Source of the DNA: Acephala macrosclerotiorum
Lineage: Eukaryota > Ascomycota > Leotiomycetes > Helotiales > Mollisiaceae
DNA length: 64,000 nt
Assembly (NCBI GenBank): GCA_014904845.1
Contig: MU119400.1
Location: 38,456 to 102,455 of the forward strand
Direction of reading: 5' to 3'
A program made the position numbers and the translations under genes. Of the stretch, positions 45,701-57,249 are shown one piece after another (the stretch's first letter is position 1; each line of letters starts with the position of its first letter). Under the pieces are notes generated by a model. That model searched no databases. It was given only the letters and a program-made list of their open reading frames with translations, and had not been told where the DNA came from.

Positions 45701-48700
45701 GAAGCCGGGGAAGTCATGGAGCCCCATATGATATCAGCCTTGCTTCCCAGTGTCGAGCATTTTATTCAGATTGGAGATCACCAACAACTACGTCCGCAGA
45801 TCAACAATCACGGGCTATCACTTGAAAGCAGACAAGGGACTCCTTATCAACTCGACCGCAGTCAGTTTGAACGGCTTTCGGTTGGGGAACCAGGCAGACC
45901 TTCATTTCCAGTAGCCCAATTGAATGTTCAACGGCGAATGCGCCCCGAGATCTCAACCTTGATTCGGACAACCATCTATCCTCGCTTGATCGACCATGAT
46001 ACGACAAAGAACTTGCCCGACGTCGTAGGAATGAGAAAAAACGTCTTTTGGCTTGATCACGAGAATATGGAGGAAGTACCCGACGCTGACCGGCATCAAA
46101 AATCGCGAAGTAACGACTGGGAGGTGGAGATGACACATGCTCTCGTTCGCCATATCGTTCGGCAAGGTGTATACAGCAGCAGCGACATTGCAGTGTTAAC
46201 ACCATACACGGGACAGTTGCAGAAGTTACGAGTAAAGATGCGGAGCGATTTTGAGATTGTCCTAAGTGATCGGGATGAAGAAACGCTTGCAAGAGATGGA
46301 TTCAACGAAGAAACAGCCACCACCGAAGAGGATCAGACAAGGACAGGAAATAGACGAAAGCCTTTGGAAAAGAAGAAACTGAGCGAATTTCTTCGCATTG
46401 CGACCGTGGACAATTTTCAAGGCGAGGAAAGCAAGATCATAATCATCTCACTCGTACGAAGTAATAAGGAGAAGAAAGTGGGATTTCTCAGGACGACAAA
46501 TCGCATCAATGTCCTACTTAGCCGGGCACAACATGGCATGTATCTGATTGGAAACACCGATACTTACTCGAATGTATCAATGTGGGCGCAGGTAATCCGT
46601 ATGCTGGAGGTAACCAATTCAGTTGGGAAGGCCTTTGGTCTTTGTTGCCCTCGACACATGGATACAGTGATGCAAGCCTCAGAGCCATTCGACTTTGAGA
46701 AACTCAGCCCTGAAGGAGGATGTCAACTCCCTTGCGATCGACGTCTAATTGAGTGCGGCCACAAATGTCTATCACGATGTCATTCTGATAGCATGCATGC
46801 TGTTTTCAAATGTCCCCAACCTTGTCAATATCTTCATACCCCTTGCAACCACAGTTGCCAGAAGCAGACCTGTGGGGAGGATTGTGGTCTTTGTATGGTG
46901 AAGTTGGACAATGTGCGCCTTCCATGCAACCATTTGAAGAATGGTGTTCCATGCTACCAAGCGCAAGATCCTGGCAGCATCAAATGCAATGTCCGTGTTC
47001 AGAAGCAAGTTCCGGGTTGCAACCACACTGTTGAAGTTCCATGTTTTCAAGATGTAGCCACTCCATCTTTCAGGTGTCCTACAGCCTGTGGAATAATCTT
47101 AGCTTGTGGTCATCACTGTCCAGGTAGTTGTGGAAGATGTAATAGCAAGGACGCCGACATGAATCCCCTTGTCAAACACCAGAAATGTACCAAGATCTGC
47201 GGTAGACACTTCGGGACTTGTAATCACACCTGTCGAAGCTCGTGCCATGATGGCACGGATTGTGGGCTTTGTTTTGCTTCCTGCGAGGTATGCAACAATT
47301 TTTCACTCTTCTAACGACACAATGGTGCCTTTTGCATGTCCGAGAAATTATAAGACATTTAGATCTATTTTATTTTAGTGTAATGGAGATATATGCTAAT
47401 AGATACAGGTTCGATGTTCTCACTCTCGATGCACTTTACGCTGTCACCAATCTTGTACACCGTGTGTGGAGAGCTGTACCTGGTCCTGCGAACACAAGGG
47501 AGCATGCGAAATGCCCTGCGCAGCGCCTTGCAATCGTCTACCATGCAACCAACGTTGCTCTAAGACCCTCTCGTGTGGCCACCGATGTCCAGGAATCTGT
47601 GGTGAAGTGTGTGCGGAGGGGTATTGCCACCAATGTTCCAATAAACTCGAGGCTCGAGTCGACTTTCTCGAGATGAAATCCTACGGAGAAATCGACGTTG
47701 ATGAGACTCCAGTAGTTGTTCTTGGGTGTGGTCACTTCTTCACGGCAGAATCTCTTGATGGTATTTTAAGTATTTCGGAGGTTTATGAAGTTGACGGTTA
47801 TGGGGAGTTCACTGGACTCAAAGATGTGTCTGGAGCTTTGGCTCAATCAATACCTTGCTGTCCTGACTGCAAATGTCCGGTCAGACAATTCGCTACACAG
47901 AGATACAACAGGGTCATCAACAGGGCTGTCATTGATGAGATGTCCAAACGTTTCCTCACAACTGGAAGAGATGAGCTTCGAGAGTTAGAGCGGCAGATTG
48001 CTGAACTGGAGCGAAGTCTCGAGACAACTCGAGAGGAGATTATGCAGCCAATCCGCCAAGCCAAAACACACGTGACTTCAAGCCTCACTCCCGCAAAGAT
48101 TTTGCAAGTCACTAGAATTCTCGAGGAACGACATGCGCGGTCCAGGAAGCTTGGGGATGCTATCAAAACGTTCTGCAACAGCGTGGCTGATAAGCATCAA
48201 CCAGCGCAAAAGCTCCATGACGCTACAGTCCACGCGGCAAGAAAGGCCACCGCCGCTGCTGCAACCGTCGATGTACTAATGGCGAATCTAACTGTCGTTG
48301 ACGTCGTGCCAGCTCTCGCGCGTGACCGTCGAGTTACTATGGGTGGCCGAATGCTTCAGATTAAGACGGAGTTTTTCATCCTCGATGACAAATTTATCAT
48401 TGCTCAAGCATTGAATTTAACATCCACTAAGACTTCAATCAAGATCCCTGGCGGAGCTCCTGGTCTACTTACAGTACCATTCTTTCAGGGCTGCAAAAAC
48501 TTTATTGACGAATGCAAGATCGAGAATCTACCGAAGCTAGCTGTTGAAGTGTCGCTTTTCTATGCAAGAATTGCGCGCTCATTCGAGTCATTCTGTCAAT
48601 CTGGTAAAAAGGACCTTAAAAAGGCTGCAATCCATTTAGAGATGGCTAAGCAGCTGTTGGAGGATGCTCGAGAAGTCTGCAAGCGGCAATTTCAGAATGC

Positions 48701-49045
48701 TGAAAGCTTGCGTAATGCAGTTGAGGAGTCGATACGCCTCATGAAGAAACAATGGTATGAAGAAGTCACAGAAGAGGAGATTAAAGAAATCAAGGCAGCG
48801 ATGGTTAGTGGTTCTCAGGGAATTGCGACTCATTCAGGTCATTGGTACAACTGTGAGGGTGGACATCCCGTAAGTTCGTATTGAGTCGATACTTTTGACA
48901 ACTGCTGATTTCTGGCTAGTTTGCAATTGGTGAGTGTGGGATGCCAATGGAGCTGGCTCGTTGCCCTGAATGTGGGGCAAGTGTTGGTGGACAGAACCAC
49001 AACCCAGTTGGAGGGATGACCCGTGCAATGAACATGGAAAACTAG
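42794..49045 (+). CDS. NFX1-type zinc-finger SF1 helicase (ZNFX1/Hrr1-like), with an in-frame TAG near the N-terminus
   Basis: Four exons, 42794-44931, 44980-47287, 47409-48869 and 48920-49045, give 2,010 codon positions. From ATG 42794 the frame encodes a Gly/Arg (RGG) segment, then a TAG at 42866-42868, then more RGG repeats and a C-x8-C-x5-C-x3-H finger (CRFIEQGEHCRYGDDCTYSH), then the helicase. No ATG lies between the TAG and the helicase start, so the frame upstream is probably genuine. Helicase motifs: IQGPPGTGKSYL (Walker A), PVVVVCYTNHALDQ (motif Ia), IICEEAGEVMEPH (motif II), IQIGDHQQLRPQ (motif III), and VDNFQGEESKI with NRINVLLSRAQHGMYLIG (motifs V/VI). The C-terminal half has many Cys/His NFX1-type fingers and ends in a further finger (FAIGECGMPMELARCPECG). 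Known relatives act in small-RNA and heterochromatin pathways (S. pombe Hrr1, C. elegans ZNFX-1). The TAG may be a nonsense mutation, an error, or hidden by a first exon I cannot see. Confidence 0.85.
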
Positions 49046-50704
49046 GGCATTGAATTGAGATGTGCGGGAAATCAAAAAAGTTGGGGTGTGGCCCTGATCC
49101 ACCTAGCTTGAAGAGCCATAATTGAAAAAAAGGCTCTGGATATAAGAACCCTCTCTACTTTTGTTTTGTTTCAACGTAAAATGAATTTGGACGGAAATCT
49201 CATGTGCAATTTTTGAAGATGTGTTCCAAGGTCTGGCAGTTTGAATTCCTTGTTCACCTTTTGAGTTTCTCTACCTAGAATCTTGATTCATGACCGCTGA
49301 CTCGTACTTACACTCCCCTCTCCTCTCCTCACTCTACAGCCTAAAGCCCTTTGTTTATCGCCGTCTGCACTTGGTCTTGATAAGTTGTGCTACCCCCTCC
49401 GTCCGGTCGATTGTCAAATATGCCGCCTCCAAGTTATCCATAGTGTACCGCGTTAGTACTTCTCTACTGGCCTCTGTACTGGCCTCCGCACTTGCGGACT
49501 GTAGGAACTGTATCCGAACGCTACCGCATAAGGAACGGCTATTTCTGCGCCCTAAATTAGTAGTGGTGACGGTTTTGAGTGAGGAATTCTGTTGTGCTAA
49601 GGGGTTCGGGGCGAGGGGGTAGGTTTTGATATTTGGATGTCGCTTTTGGTTTTTGGCGACTTTTAGGACTCCATGGAGACAAATATGCCACGGAAGTCAG
49701 CATGGTTAGAGTGGGGCGGACCTTGTTCTGAAACACATATCTTGGATATTGGGTTTTAGGTAGGTTTGTTTGTCAATTTAGCAATACTCATTAATCTGTT
49801 CCACTGTACCTAAATTAGGGCGTCCAAAGTATTTGTCAAAATGGTGGTCTGGGATGCCCTAAATCACGTGAATTAGCGTGGAACACTGGTGTTTTAGGAG
49901 CCTATGATTAAAAGGTGTCCTCTAGATCTCTGGTAGAATCAACGACTTTCTGCACTCTTTTGCCCCCTAAAAGTGATCATTTTGACAGTATTATCTCACC
50001 AACGCAATTCCGGTCGCAACACCCCATCTGATACAATCTATTGCCTTCAATTTTACATCTGAATGTTTGGTGCGCTTTTTGTCGAAGAGGGATTTGAAGC
50101 AGAAATAGCGATGGGACTGTTTATCGAGGTTCAGCGATTTGATGGGAGGGTATGCAGTGGTGTTTTGAAGCTTTGGTGGTGAGGCTGGATAGTAAGATGT
50201 GTATAGATTGCCAGTGGAATGGCGGCATGAACTGCAGTGGCAGAGGTGAATTTGCTTGGGAAAAGCTTTCTTGAACTCGGAAGTCGTGCGCCAGGCCGTC
50301 GATTGCTTGTGGGCTTATTGATCGTGAGATTGTACCACAATGGCATTGAGCGTGGAGGTTGAATGTGCGGGCCACGTTTTGAATGCAGAACTTTAGAGGG
50401 ATAGAAGAACGTGAAGGGGAGATGCCGTACAGGAGGATGTCACGAGATTTTTCGACGTTTGTGGCTGAAACCCACCACTGTGTTTACCTTATCCATATTC
50501 AAGACAGTAACTCCAACAATCGATATAAAATTTCCAAATTTGAGAGCTTGTTTCTACTGCTTCCATCCATGAACATAAAGAGGTCCTGAGGTAAGTACTC
50601 TTTCCCAAAATGGAAATAGGGTCACGTGATACAGCGATGTCGACCTCAAATTCGTCTTCACTTTCATCCCTCTTCCACCATCAACAACGACGCACCAACC
50701 CAAA
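49046..50704. other. Spacer upstream of the Swi5 gene
   Basis: 1.7 kb with no supported gene. Short open frames only. The right end is the Swi5 promoter and leader. Confidence 0.45.
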
Positions 50705-50725
50705 ATGACGCACTGCCGCATCTAA
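50705..50725 (+). promoter_or_regulatory. Upstream ORF of six codons abutting the Swi5 start (TAA-ATG)
   Basis: ATG at 50705 in an A-rich context (CAAAATGA) encodes MTHCRI and stops at TAA 50723-50725. The next three bases are the ATG taken as the Swi5 start. Such a short, abutting uORF would let reinitiation or leaky scanning set Swi5 translation. Its presence in the mRNA is assumed. Confidence 0.5.
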
Positions 50726-53022
50726 ATGCAAGCAGTCACAATGAATCTAGCACAGGGCCCTTCGCCAGAAGCCACAGAAACTCCTCAAGTCATGGAGCAA
50801 CTTGAGCAAGAAAGCCCAGCTCAACAAGACGCGTCTCTAGAGCTCGGTGCCCAAACACCAACCTCATCTCCCGAATCAACAGAGCCCGAACCCGCATTAC
50901 CTGTTTTGAGACCCGGCAAAGGGAAGAAAATCACGAAAACGGAGATTCCAGATAGCGAGTCACTTTCTGAGTTCTCAAGCCCAGAGAAGACGATCGTAGT
51001 TGGTGCTGGGAAACATGATGCGGGGGCGAGCTCTTTTGCTGCTGCTGCTGCTGAGCCAGATGATGCTGATTCTGATACTCCTGATCCTGATGGTGATGTT
51101 TCTGATGCTGTGGCTCCAGAGGAAGAGGCTAGGGATGAGATTCAGGTGGCGGGAGAGGGGGCTATGAAGGAGGGTGCTGAGGGCGATGGAGAGAGTGGTG
51201 TTGAGGTTACGAGCATAGCTCCAGAGTTGGAGGAGGTGCTGACCGCGCCTGTGGAGGTAAGCGAGGTAGAGAATGCTGTTGACGCGGCCATGATGCTCGA
51301 CGCAGTTTCAACTCCGGAGGCTGAAATCTCAAAGTCTGAGGAAGATGGAGAAAGTGGTGTCGAGATCGGAAGCGGAGAAAAAGGAAGCCAGGAGCCCCCG
51401 ATGCCCTCTATTGAGGAAAATAAGGCTGTCGACGCGTCTGTCGTCATCGACACAACTTCAATGCCAGAGCCAGAGCCCGACATTTCCAAGCCCGAGGAAG
51501 TTCCAATTGATCAAGCCCCTGTTATCTTGCAAGTGGAGGAAGTAGCTGTTAAGAGCTTGCCCGTCTCAGATGGTACGGTCAAGGAGGATGCTCCGACTAT
51601 CGTTCGTACTTCACACGGAATTAACGGTACGGACTACTCAAATTTCAAGGTGCCTGGGCTCAAGAAGATCCTCCAAGAACGGGAGCTTGCGGTCTATGGC
51701 AACAAACTAGATCTCATCGCAAGATTGAAGGAGGATGATGAGGCTTCAGTTGCAACTGAGAGGGAGGACGAAGCCTTGAAGGAAGAGTCCTCACCTGCTT
51801 CTTCTAACGAGGCTGCTCAAGAATCCGTGACACATCCCACAAACGAAGACGCTGAAATGTCTGAAACGCCTGCAGCACGGGCTGATGATAGGGACATTGT
51901 TATGGTAGACGAGGTTGCGACTCAAACTAGAGGACTCGTCGAGTCTGATAGTTCATCTCCTGCAGATGGAGTCTCAGAAAAGGGCCAGGATAAACCAATT
52001 GCGCCCGAGAAGGCCTCTTTTGGGCAAAGATATTTGATCCCAGATAGTGATGATGAGGAATTACCGGATGCGCCAAGTCCCGTTGAAGAAGCGGTTGATG
52101 CCAAACCCGAGGCCGAAGCTGCTTCGACGAATCTAGTGATGTCTACCAAGAGTGTCTATCATGATGATCCAGAGTCCAATTTCTCTCTAACACCAACGAC
52201 CACGGCAAAAAAAGCTCTTGAACTCCTTCCCAGCAGCAGCCAAGCATCCGAAGTCGCTGTTGAAGACACACTCAAGATGCCTCCGCCTCCTTCGCACTCG
52301 CATCCGCAGAATTCGGCGGTTTTTTCGCCAGTCAAGACCAGAGTCAGCCCAAATCCATCTTTCAAAGCGCCAAGTCCCGTCAAGAAGACACAAACACAGT
52401 CACCATCCGCAATGATGCCATGCTCTCCTTCGAAGCCAGAACCGCCTGCTTTGATTACATCAGCTGAAGTCGCCGACAAGAGCGCAACTTCAACAGGTGT
52501 AGGACCACAAGGATTACAAAAGGATGGTGTAATGAGCGAATTGAAGGCTTTGAAAATTGTACGTCGAACAATTCTCCATTGTGCACCACAAAATAAAAGA
52601 GACGAGCTGATGCTGACTTTACGATAACATAGGCCTCGATTCAAGCGCGCATTACATCCTTGCAAGCAGAGATAGCAATCAAGCGTGCAAAGCGTGATGA
52701 GCTGCAGCGGGGCTTGCTGTAAGTTATCTCTGTTCTCTATGCCAACCCTCCACAAATGCCAATCCTCCCAGATCCCTTTATCCTCAATTCTTCCAACTCC
52801 TCAGGCCTCCAAATCCTTAAATACAAACAGCCCGAAAAGTAAGACTTCTAACGAAAAGACAGGCAACCAGCAACAGAAACAGTAAAGCGCCACATCAAGC
52901 TCCTACACGACTACAACGACATCAAAGACATTGGACAAGGTCTCGTTGGCATGATTGCTGACCAGCGAGGTCTTCGAGTTGGGGAGTTGTATGAGGAGTT
53001 TGGTGTTGACTTGAAGGATTGA
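50726..53022 (+). CDS. Swi5/Sae3 recombination mediator with SAP domain and acidic N-terminal extension
   Basis: Three exons, 50726-52558, 52633-52718 and 52863-53022, give 692 residues. The C-terminal 80 residues are a Swi5 domain: a coiled coil (ASIQARITSLQAEIAIKRAK), then VKRHIKLLHDYNDIKDIGQG, then LVGMIADQRGLRVGELYEEF and a GVDLKD end, typical for the family. Swi5-Sfr1 stimulates Rad51/Dmc1 strand exchange in homologous recombination. The 610-residue N-terminal extension is acidic and Ser/Pro-rich. It contains a SAP motif (about 303-337, FKVPGLKKILQERELAVYGN then KLDLIARLKE), a likely DNA- or chromatin-binding element. Residues about 155-207 and 208-258 form an imperfect internal duplication (GESGVE... 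to ...ISKSEE or ISKPEE). The second intron needs the AG at 52861-52862, not the one 20 bases downstream, to enter the Swi5 frame. An alternative start is the ATG at codon 6. Confidence 0.85.
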
Positions 53023-53408
53023 TACATTGTCCGTTTCTGGGATTGTATAACACGGAAAGTGATAGACGAGTCTGGGTGTGGAGTTTGGGTCGGATATTGG
53101 CATGGTATACGGCGCTGCATTGCTTGGAGCATGGAAGGGAAAAGGAAGATACCCATTTTAGTTTGCACTTGCTAGCATCTGGTACCGCGTTCGGAGGCAT
53201 CAGCACGAAATAGCATCTACGAGCATGGAAGAATAGCACATACATTTGATGTGTACTCGAGGGTATAGAGAGACCTGCTATCAAGAGAAAGAAATTCGCC
53301 CATGGCTTTCCCTCAACGCCGTATCCCTCGGCAATTGTGATACTCAGGAACCAGTTTCCTCAGAGACTGGTACCTTCTAACACTAATTCCCTCTCACGCG
53401 TGTGCGCC
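53023..53408. other. Spacer between convergent Swi5 and LURP-one genes
   Basis: About 390 bases between two 3' ends; nothing else seen. Confidence 0.6.
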
Positions 53409-54098
53409 TTACCTCTCATTCTCCTTCTCGTCCAAACAAACACAGATCGCCGCAATCATACTCAAATCCACCCCCGCCGCAACCGTAACATAATAAGTCT
53501 GCTGCCCCCCAAAAATCTCCCTCATATTAAAATAACCCCTCCCAACCGTCGCCGCCGCCGTCCCATTCATACTAATAATCGCACTCCTATCAAACCAATC
53601 TCCCTTAATCAACAACTCAACCGGCGCCTGATTACTAGCGTTTGTAAATGTAGCGATCATCTTGCTTGTACCGATGCTAAATTTCCCTTTTACTTCGAAG
53701 AGGAGTTGCCCGGATGACGATTCGGCGTAGAAGGATTTGTGGATTGAGAGGAGTTTGGCGCGCAGGGAGAAGAGGGGAGCGCCGGTGGAGGTGGTAAATT
53801 CTTTGCGGTCGGAGAGGGAGAGGGCTTGGCCGCGGCATTGGATGACTTCGCGGTTGTTTTCGTCCATTATATGGAAGGTGTCGCCGGAGAGGGACCTGGG
53901 AAGGAGATGCTAGTTGATGTTGATAAGGCAGAGGGGAGGAATAGGTAAGAGATTGTTCGTAGAGTAGTGAGGGTGGAGGAAGGGGATTGCTTACCAGACT
54001 TTCTCCTTCATGACGAGTGTTGTTTGCTTCTGCGCACAGTAATTGGGATTGACTCCCAAGGGAGGATGTACAGGAGTGAGTTGAGCTTGTCCAGGCAT
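53409..54098 (-). CDS. LURP-one-related (LOR) protein
   Basis: Two exons, 54098-53995 and 53895-53409, joined by a GT-AG intron of 99 nt, give 196 residues. Start MPGQAQLTPVHPPLGV is the first ATG in frame. After Pro-rich residues the protein shows the LOR/Tubby-like beta-barrel pattern: LVMKEKVWSLSGDTFHIMDE, NREVIQCRGQALSLSDRKEF, GAPLFSLRAKLLSIHKSFYA, FNMREIFGGQQTYYVTVAAG and VDLSMIAAICVCLDEKENE. Length and order match fungal and plant LOR proteins. These are related to phospholipid scramblase and Tubby C-terminal domains and may bind membrane lipids. Function in fungi is largely unknown; no residue looks lost. Confidence 0.85.
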
Positions 54099-54922
54099 TG
54101 TGATAGTTGTAGTGGGAGCTGAACTCTCAAAAGAAAGGATAGAAGAGATAGAACAAAGTAGGATTGGCTTGTTGGAATGTAGACGTTGATTGAGGTCTTG
54201 AACCAAAAGAACTCTTTCGTACCAACCTGTTTTATTCTACCCCTCTGATGACGCTCAACTTCCTGCCAAGAGACTGCGCCGTATGGGTGGCTTGATGCTA
54301 TCAAGCTCTTTACGTGAGATCCCAATCAGCCTTGTGAGGATCCGCGGGTGGAGTTCCATGTTTGTGGATTTTGCGATGCCTACTCGGCTCGCGGAGCATC
54401 GTAGAGCCATTAGCAGATGTCAAGTACGATTGGTAGTCGGAATTGGCTTCGTGATTGATGTGAAGCTGTGTTTTGGTGTTTGATAGACACAAGGCGCAGT
54501 CGATGTTGATGCACCAGAGGAACATCGCGGGGATAGCTTCGACCTACTGGAGGAAGCTATCCCAAACAGGAATGAACTCGCGAATCACGTGCAGACCCTA
54601 ATTTGAGCTCTTCGAACAGCTTTCCTTTCTTGACTTCTACAATATGTTGATAAGTGTCTAAGATATTGAATCAGGGGATTGTTTGATGCCATATGATCGG
54701 GCAAGTTTATTATCGAACAAAAACCTGTACGCCTTCTGACTCCTACCAAAGTAAAGCGGCCATCGCTATGCAAGAGGATCCGGTTACTCTGGTAAAGTTG
54801 CATTAAACAAAGGTCAAATGAGCCACATGAAGGATACATAGGAGCGTCCTTGATCTCTTAGATACTCATTCCGAGCAAAAGTGCTCGGCTTGGTGTGTGG
54901 TGTAGAGCCACCGACCTGATCT
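54099..54922. other. Spacer
   Basis: 0.8 kb between the LOR gene promoter and the 3' end of the orphan gene; no supported gene. Confidence 0.5.
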
Positions 54923-55918
54923 CTATCCAACCTTTCCAAATTCCTTGTTGAGACCTTGCACCATCTCTTGAAATTCATCGTCATGGGCGATTTTCTGAAG
55001 CAGTTCGTCCCCGCTGAAGATAGAGTCAAAAACTTTCTCCAATATCGTTTTGTTCGTTGTCTCAAAATTCATCTCAAGCTCTTCTCGAATCTTTTTGGAC
55101 ACCTTCTTTCCAAGAGATTCCGGAAATGTCGCTATCTCGTATGTGATGTAGACCAGTAGTATCGGTGCTACTATCCACATTATCGAGCTCCCTCCAACCG
55201 CAGCAGTGATGTGAGTAGCGAGAAAGTTCACGACGACTCCGGTGACTACCGTTATGGCGTATTTCTTGACGATAATGAATATCATCTTCTTAGCTGCCGC
55301 TGAAGCCAAGAATTTGGTGACGATATGGCCAACATTTGTTGCAAGGAGCTTGATCAGAAGATGCGCAACGACAACGCCGACTTGTGTACCGGCGGCGGTG
55401 GCTGCCAGATGACCAATGTTATGCCCCACAGCATTGAGTGTGCCGTGCTTCGCACTTTCTTTGATCTGATGTTTTACCACCCTCAGTAATTGCTTTTTGA
55501 CTTGGGATGAAACGGCAGACATGGCGATTTCTCCGAGGCGATCGACGGAATTGTTGAGCTTGAGATCATCTGCTGCGAGCATGGTGAGCATGCCATTCGA
55601 GATCGCTTCGTTTTCGCTTTCATAAAAACTTTCGTATGACCGTTGAACCATATTTGCGATAGGTTCTGTCAGTGCTGAATCGAGGTCGTGGCCATGATAT
55701 TGTTGTTTGCGTGTGAATTTGTAAAGGACTTTGCAGTAGTGATCGAAGTCGTCGTTGAAGCGAAACTCCCAGGTGCGGAACAGCTTTCCATCGTCGTCTT
55801 TTTCTACAATTGCGATACATTGTCTCCCTGTTGACTCTATGTAGTGTCGAACGTTCGATTCGATCTCATTGAGGAATACGTCCTTGTGAACATTGAAAGA
55901 ATTGAGGACGTCTTCCAT
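54923..55918 (-). CDS. Orphan protein with glycine/alanine-rich hydrophobic core
   Basis: A single exon encodes 331 residues from ATG 55918 (MEDVLNSFNVHKDVF). Residues 1-155 are charged and helical-looking. Residues about 163-200 form a Gly/Ala/His/Val segment with glycines spaced about four apart (NAVGHNIGHLAATAAGTQVG). Two or three hydrophobic helices follow (around MIFIIVKKYAITVVTGVVV, ATHITAAVGG and IMWIVAPILLVYITYEIA), then an amphipathic charged C-terminus. Glycine-zipper-like spacing with short hydrophobic helices suggests a membrane-inserting or oligomerising protein. This is inference; I do not recognise the family, and a mere integral membrane protein is equally possible. There are no introns and no signal peptide. 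The clean 331-codon frame supports a real gene. Confidence 0.72.
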   Translation of the reverse strand: MEDVLNSFNVHKDVFLNEIESNVRHYIESTGRQCIAIVEKDDDGKLFRTWEFRFNDDFDHYCKVLYKFTRKQQYHGHDLDSALTEPIANMVQRSYESFYESENEAISNGMLTMLAADDLKLNNSVDRLGEIAMSAVSSQVKKQLLRVVKHQIKESAKHGTLNAVGHNIGHLAATAAGTQVGVVVAHLLIKLLATNVGHIVTKFLASAAAKKMIFIIVKKYAITVVTGVVVNFLATHITAAVGGSSIMWIVAPILLVYITYEIATFPESLGKKVSKKIREELEMNFETTNKTILEKVFDSIFSGDELLQKIAHDDEFQEMVQGLNKEFGKVG

Positions 55919-57164
55919 GGCAAAATTTCGGTTAGGAGGGTGAATCCAGAATCAGTGGAATTATTTTTGATGCTTCCTACCGCCTCTCATTTTTTACGCT
56001 CGGTCTACAACATATAAGGTTGGTAGGCCTGATCACTCCATTCCACTGATCTCCTGGTATTCCTGGAAACAGCACTCGAAACCGACTTCCACCACATCGT
56101 TTAGATCATCTCCACGGTCTGATCATCCTCAGCCCTCAACTAGGCGCTGTATCACCAGTATCTCAACACTCAGAGCATACACCCTGGGTCGCTCATAGCC
56201 TAACGCGGAGCCTTCTGGTTACTTGAGGACGGCAACTTGACAGGTCTCAAGCCTCAGCAAGCCACTCCAGATATCGGCCAATCTCGAGCAGAAGGACCGT
56301 GCCATGTCCTGCTCTCCTTGCAGACGCCCAACCACCAATATTGTTATCACTCCACTGAACAACGTGTTTCGGTCGCAATGTCACATTGTGGCTCGCAGGA
56401 AGCATTGGAAAAGGAATTACGGAGACAAGGCATTGGTCACGTGATATATACCCAAGTCCAAGTTTGGAATAAAAAGGGGGTTATCTACAATATAAATGGA
56501 GACCGTTCTATCATCTAGTACCGTCGATATATTGGAACTTGACAGATTATTACTAGCATTCTCAGGACTGCTGGAATCTATTACATCACCCGGGTCCACA
56601 AGGCGAAGAACTTGGAGTCACACTTGAGGACTAAGAGAGCAGAGGTTATTCCCACTATAATGGTTTCACGAACTGTGGACTCTCGGACTTGAGTGGCATG
56701 GGGCTTGAGGATTTTGGTACTTTGGGATATTGAAAAGGGAAGGCTGGATTTGAGGACTCTAGAATTAGTAGATTACTATACTTGAGTGATCAATGCATAG
56801 AAGTAAAAGATCTCGAATTATGTTTGCGTTAAGGGTAAAAGAGTCCAAGAAGGTATCAAGGATCTTTAACTCTGAGAAACATGTCAGCTCCACGTGATGT
56901 CAAATTTTAAACATTGAACCACGGCTGTGCCTACAGCCGCTCAAACAAGTACAAAGCATCAAACAAAGTTCCATATCCCCGTAGATTAGCCGACAAGCAC
57001 CCTTTGTCCAGCCTAGATACCAAGCACTACCAGCAAGGCTGAGCACCGTTTAATGTGATGTGGGGCCTCGGGACAACCCGCGCTTTTGCCACATTGACTC
57101 ACCGACTTCTACAAATAGCTGTATAGATTTAAATAAGAACTTTCTTGTCAACAATTTGAAAACA
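55919..57164. other. Spacer upstream of the orphan gene and the tRNA
   Basis: 1.2 kb; no protein gene supported. A plus-strand open frame of 93 codons at 56237-56518 has no recognisable feature. Confidence 0.45.
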
Positions 57165-57249
57165 GGCTTGATAGTTCAGTGGCAGAATTCATGCTTTGGG
57201 TTATAAACTTAAATGTATGAGGTCCTGGGTTCAATCCCCAGTCAAGCCC
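57165..57249 (+). tRNA. tRNA-Pro(TGG) with a 13-nt intron
   Basis: Folded by eye. Acceptor GGCTTGA pairs with TCAAGCC and is followed by discriminator C. D-stem GTTC/GAAT closes with one G-U. The anticodon stem is CATGC/GTATG, and the loop starts TTTGGG, giving U33, anticodon TGG and G37. An intron of 13 nt (57201-57213, TTATAAACTTAAA) sits one base 3' of the anticodon, the canonical place. T-arm CTGGG/CCCAG encloses TTCAATC. Two G-U pairs make it slightly weak, but every conserved position is present. A T5 run at 57255-57259 fits a Pol III terminator. Confidence 0.85.
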
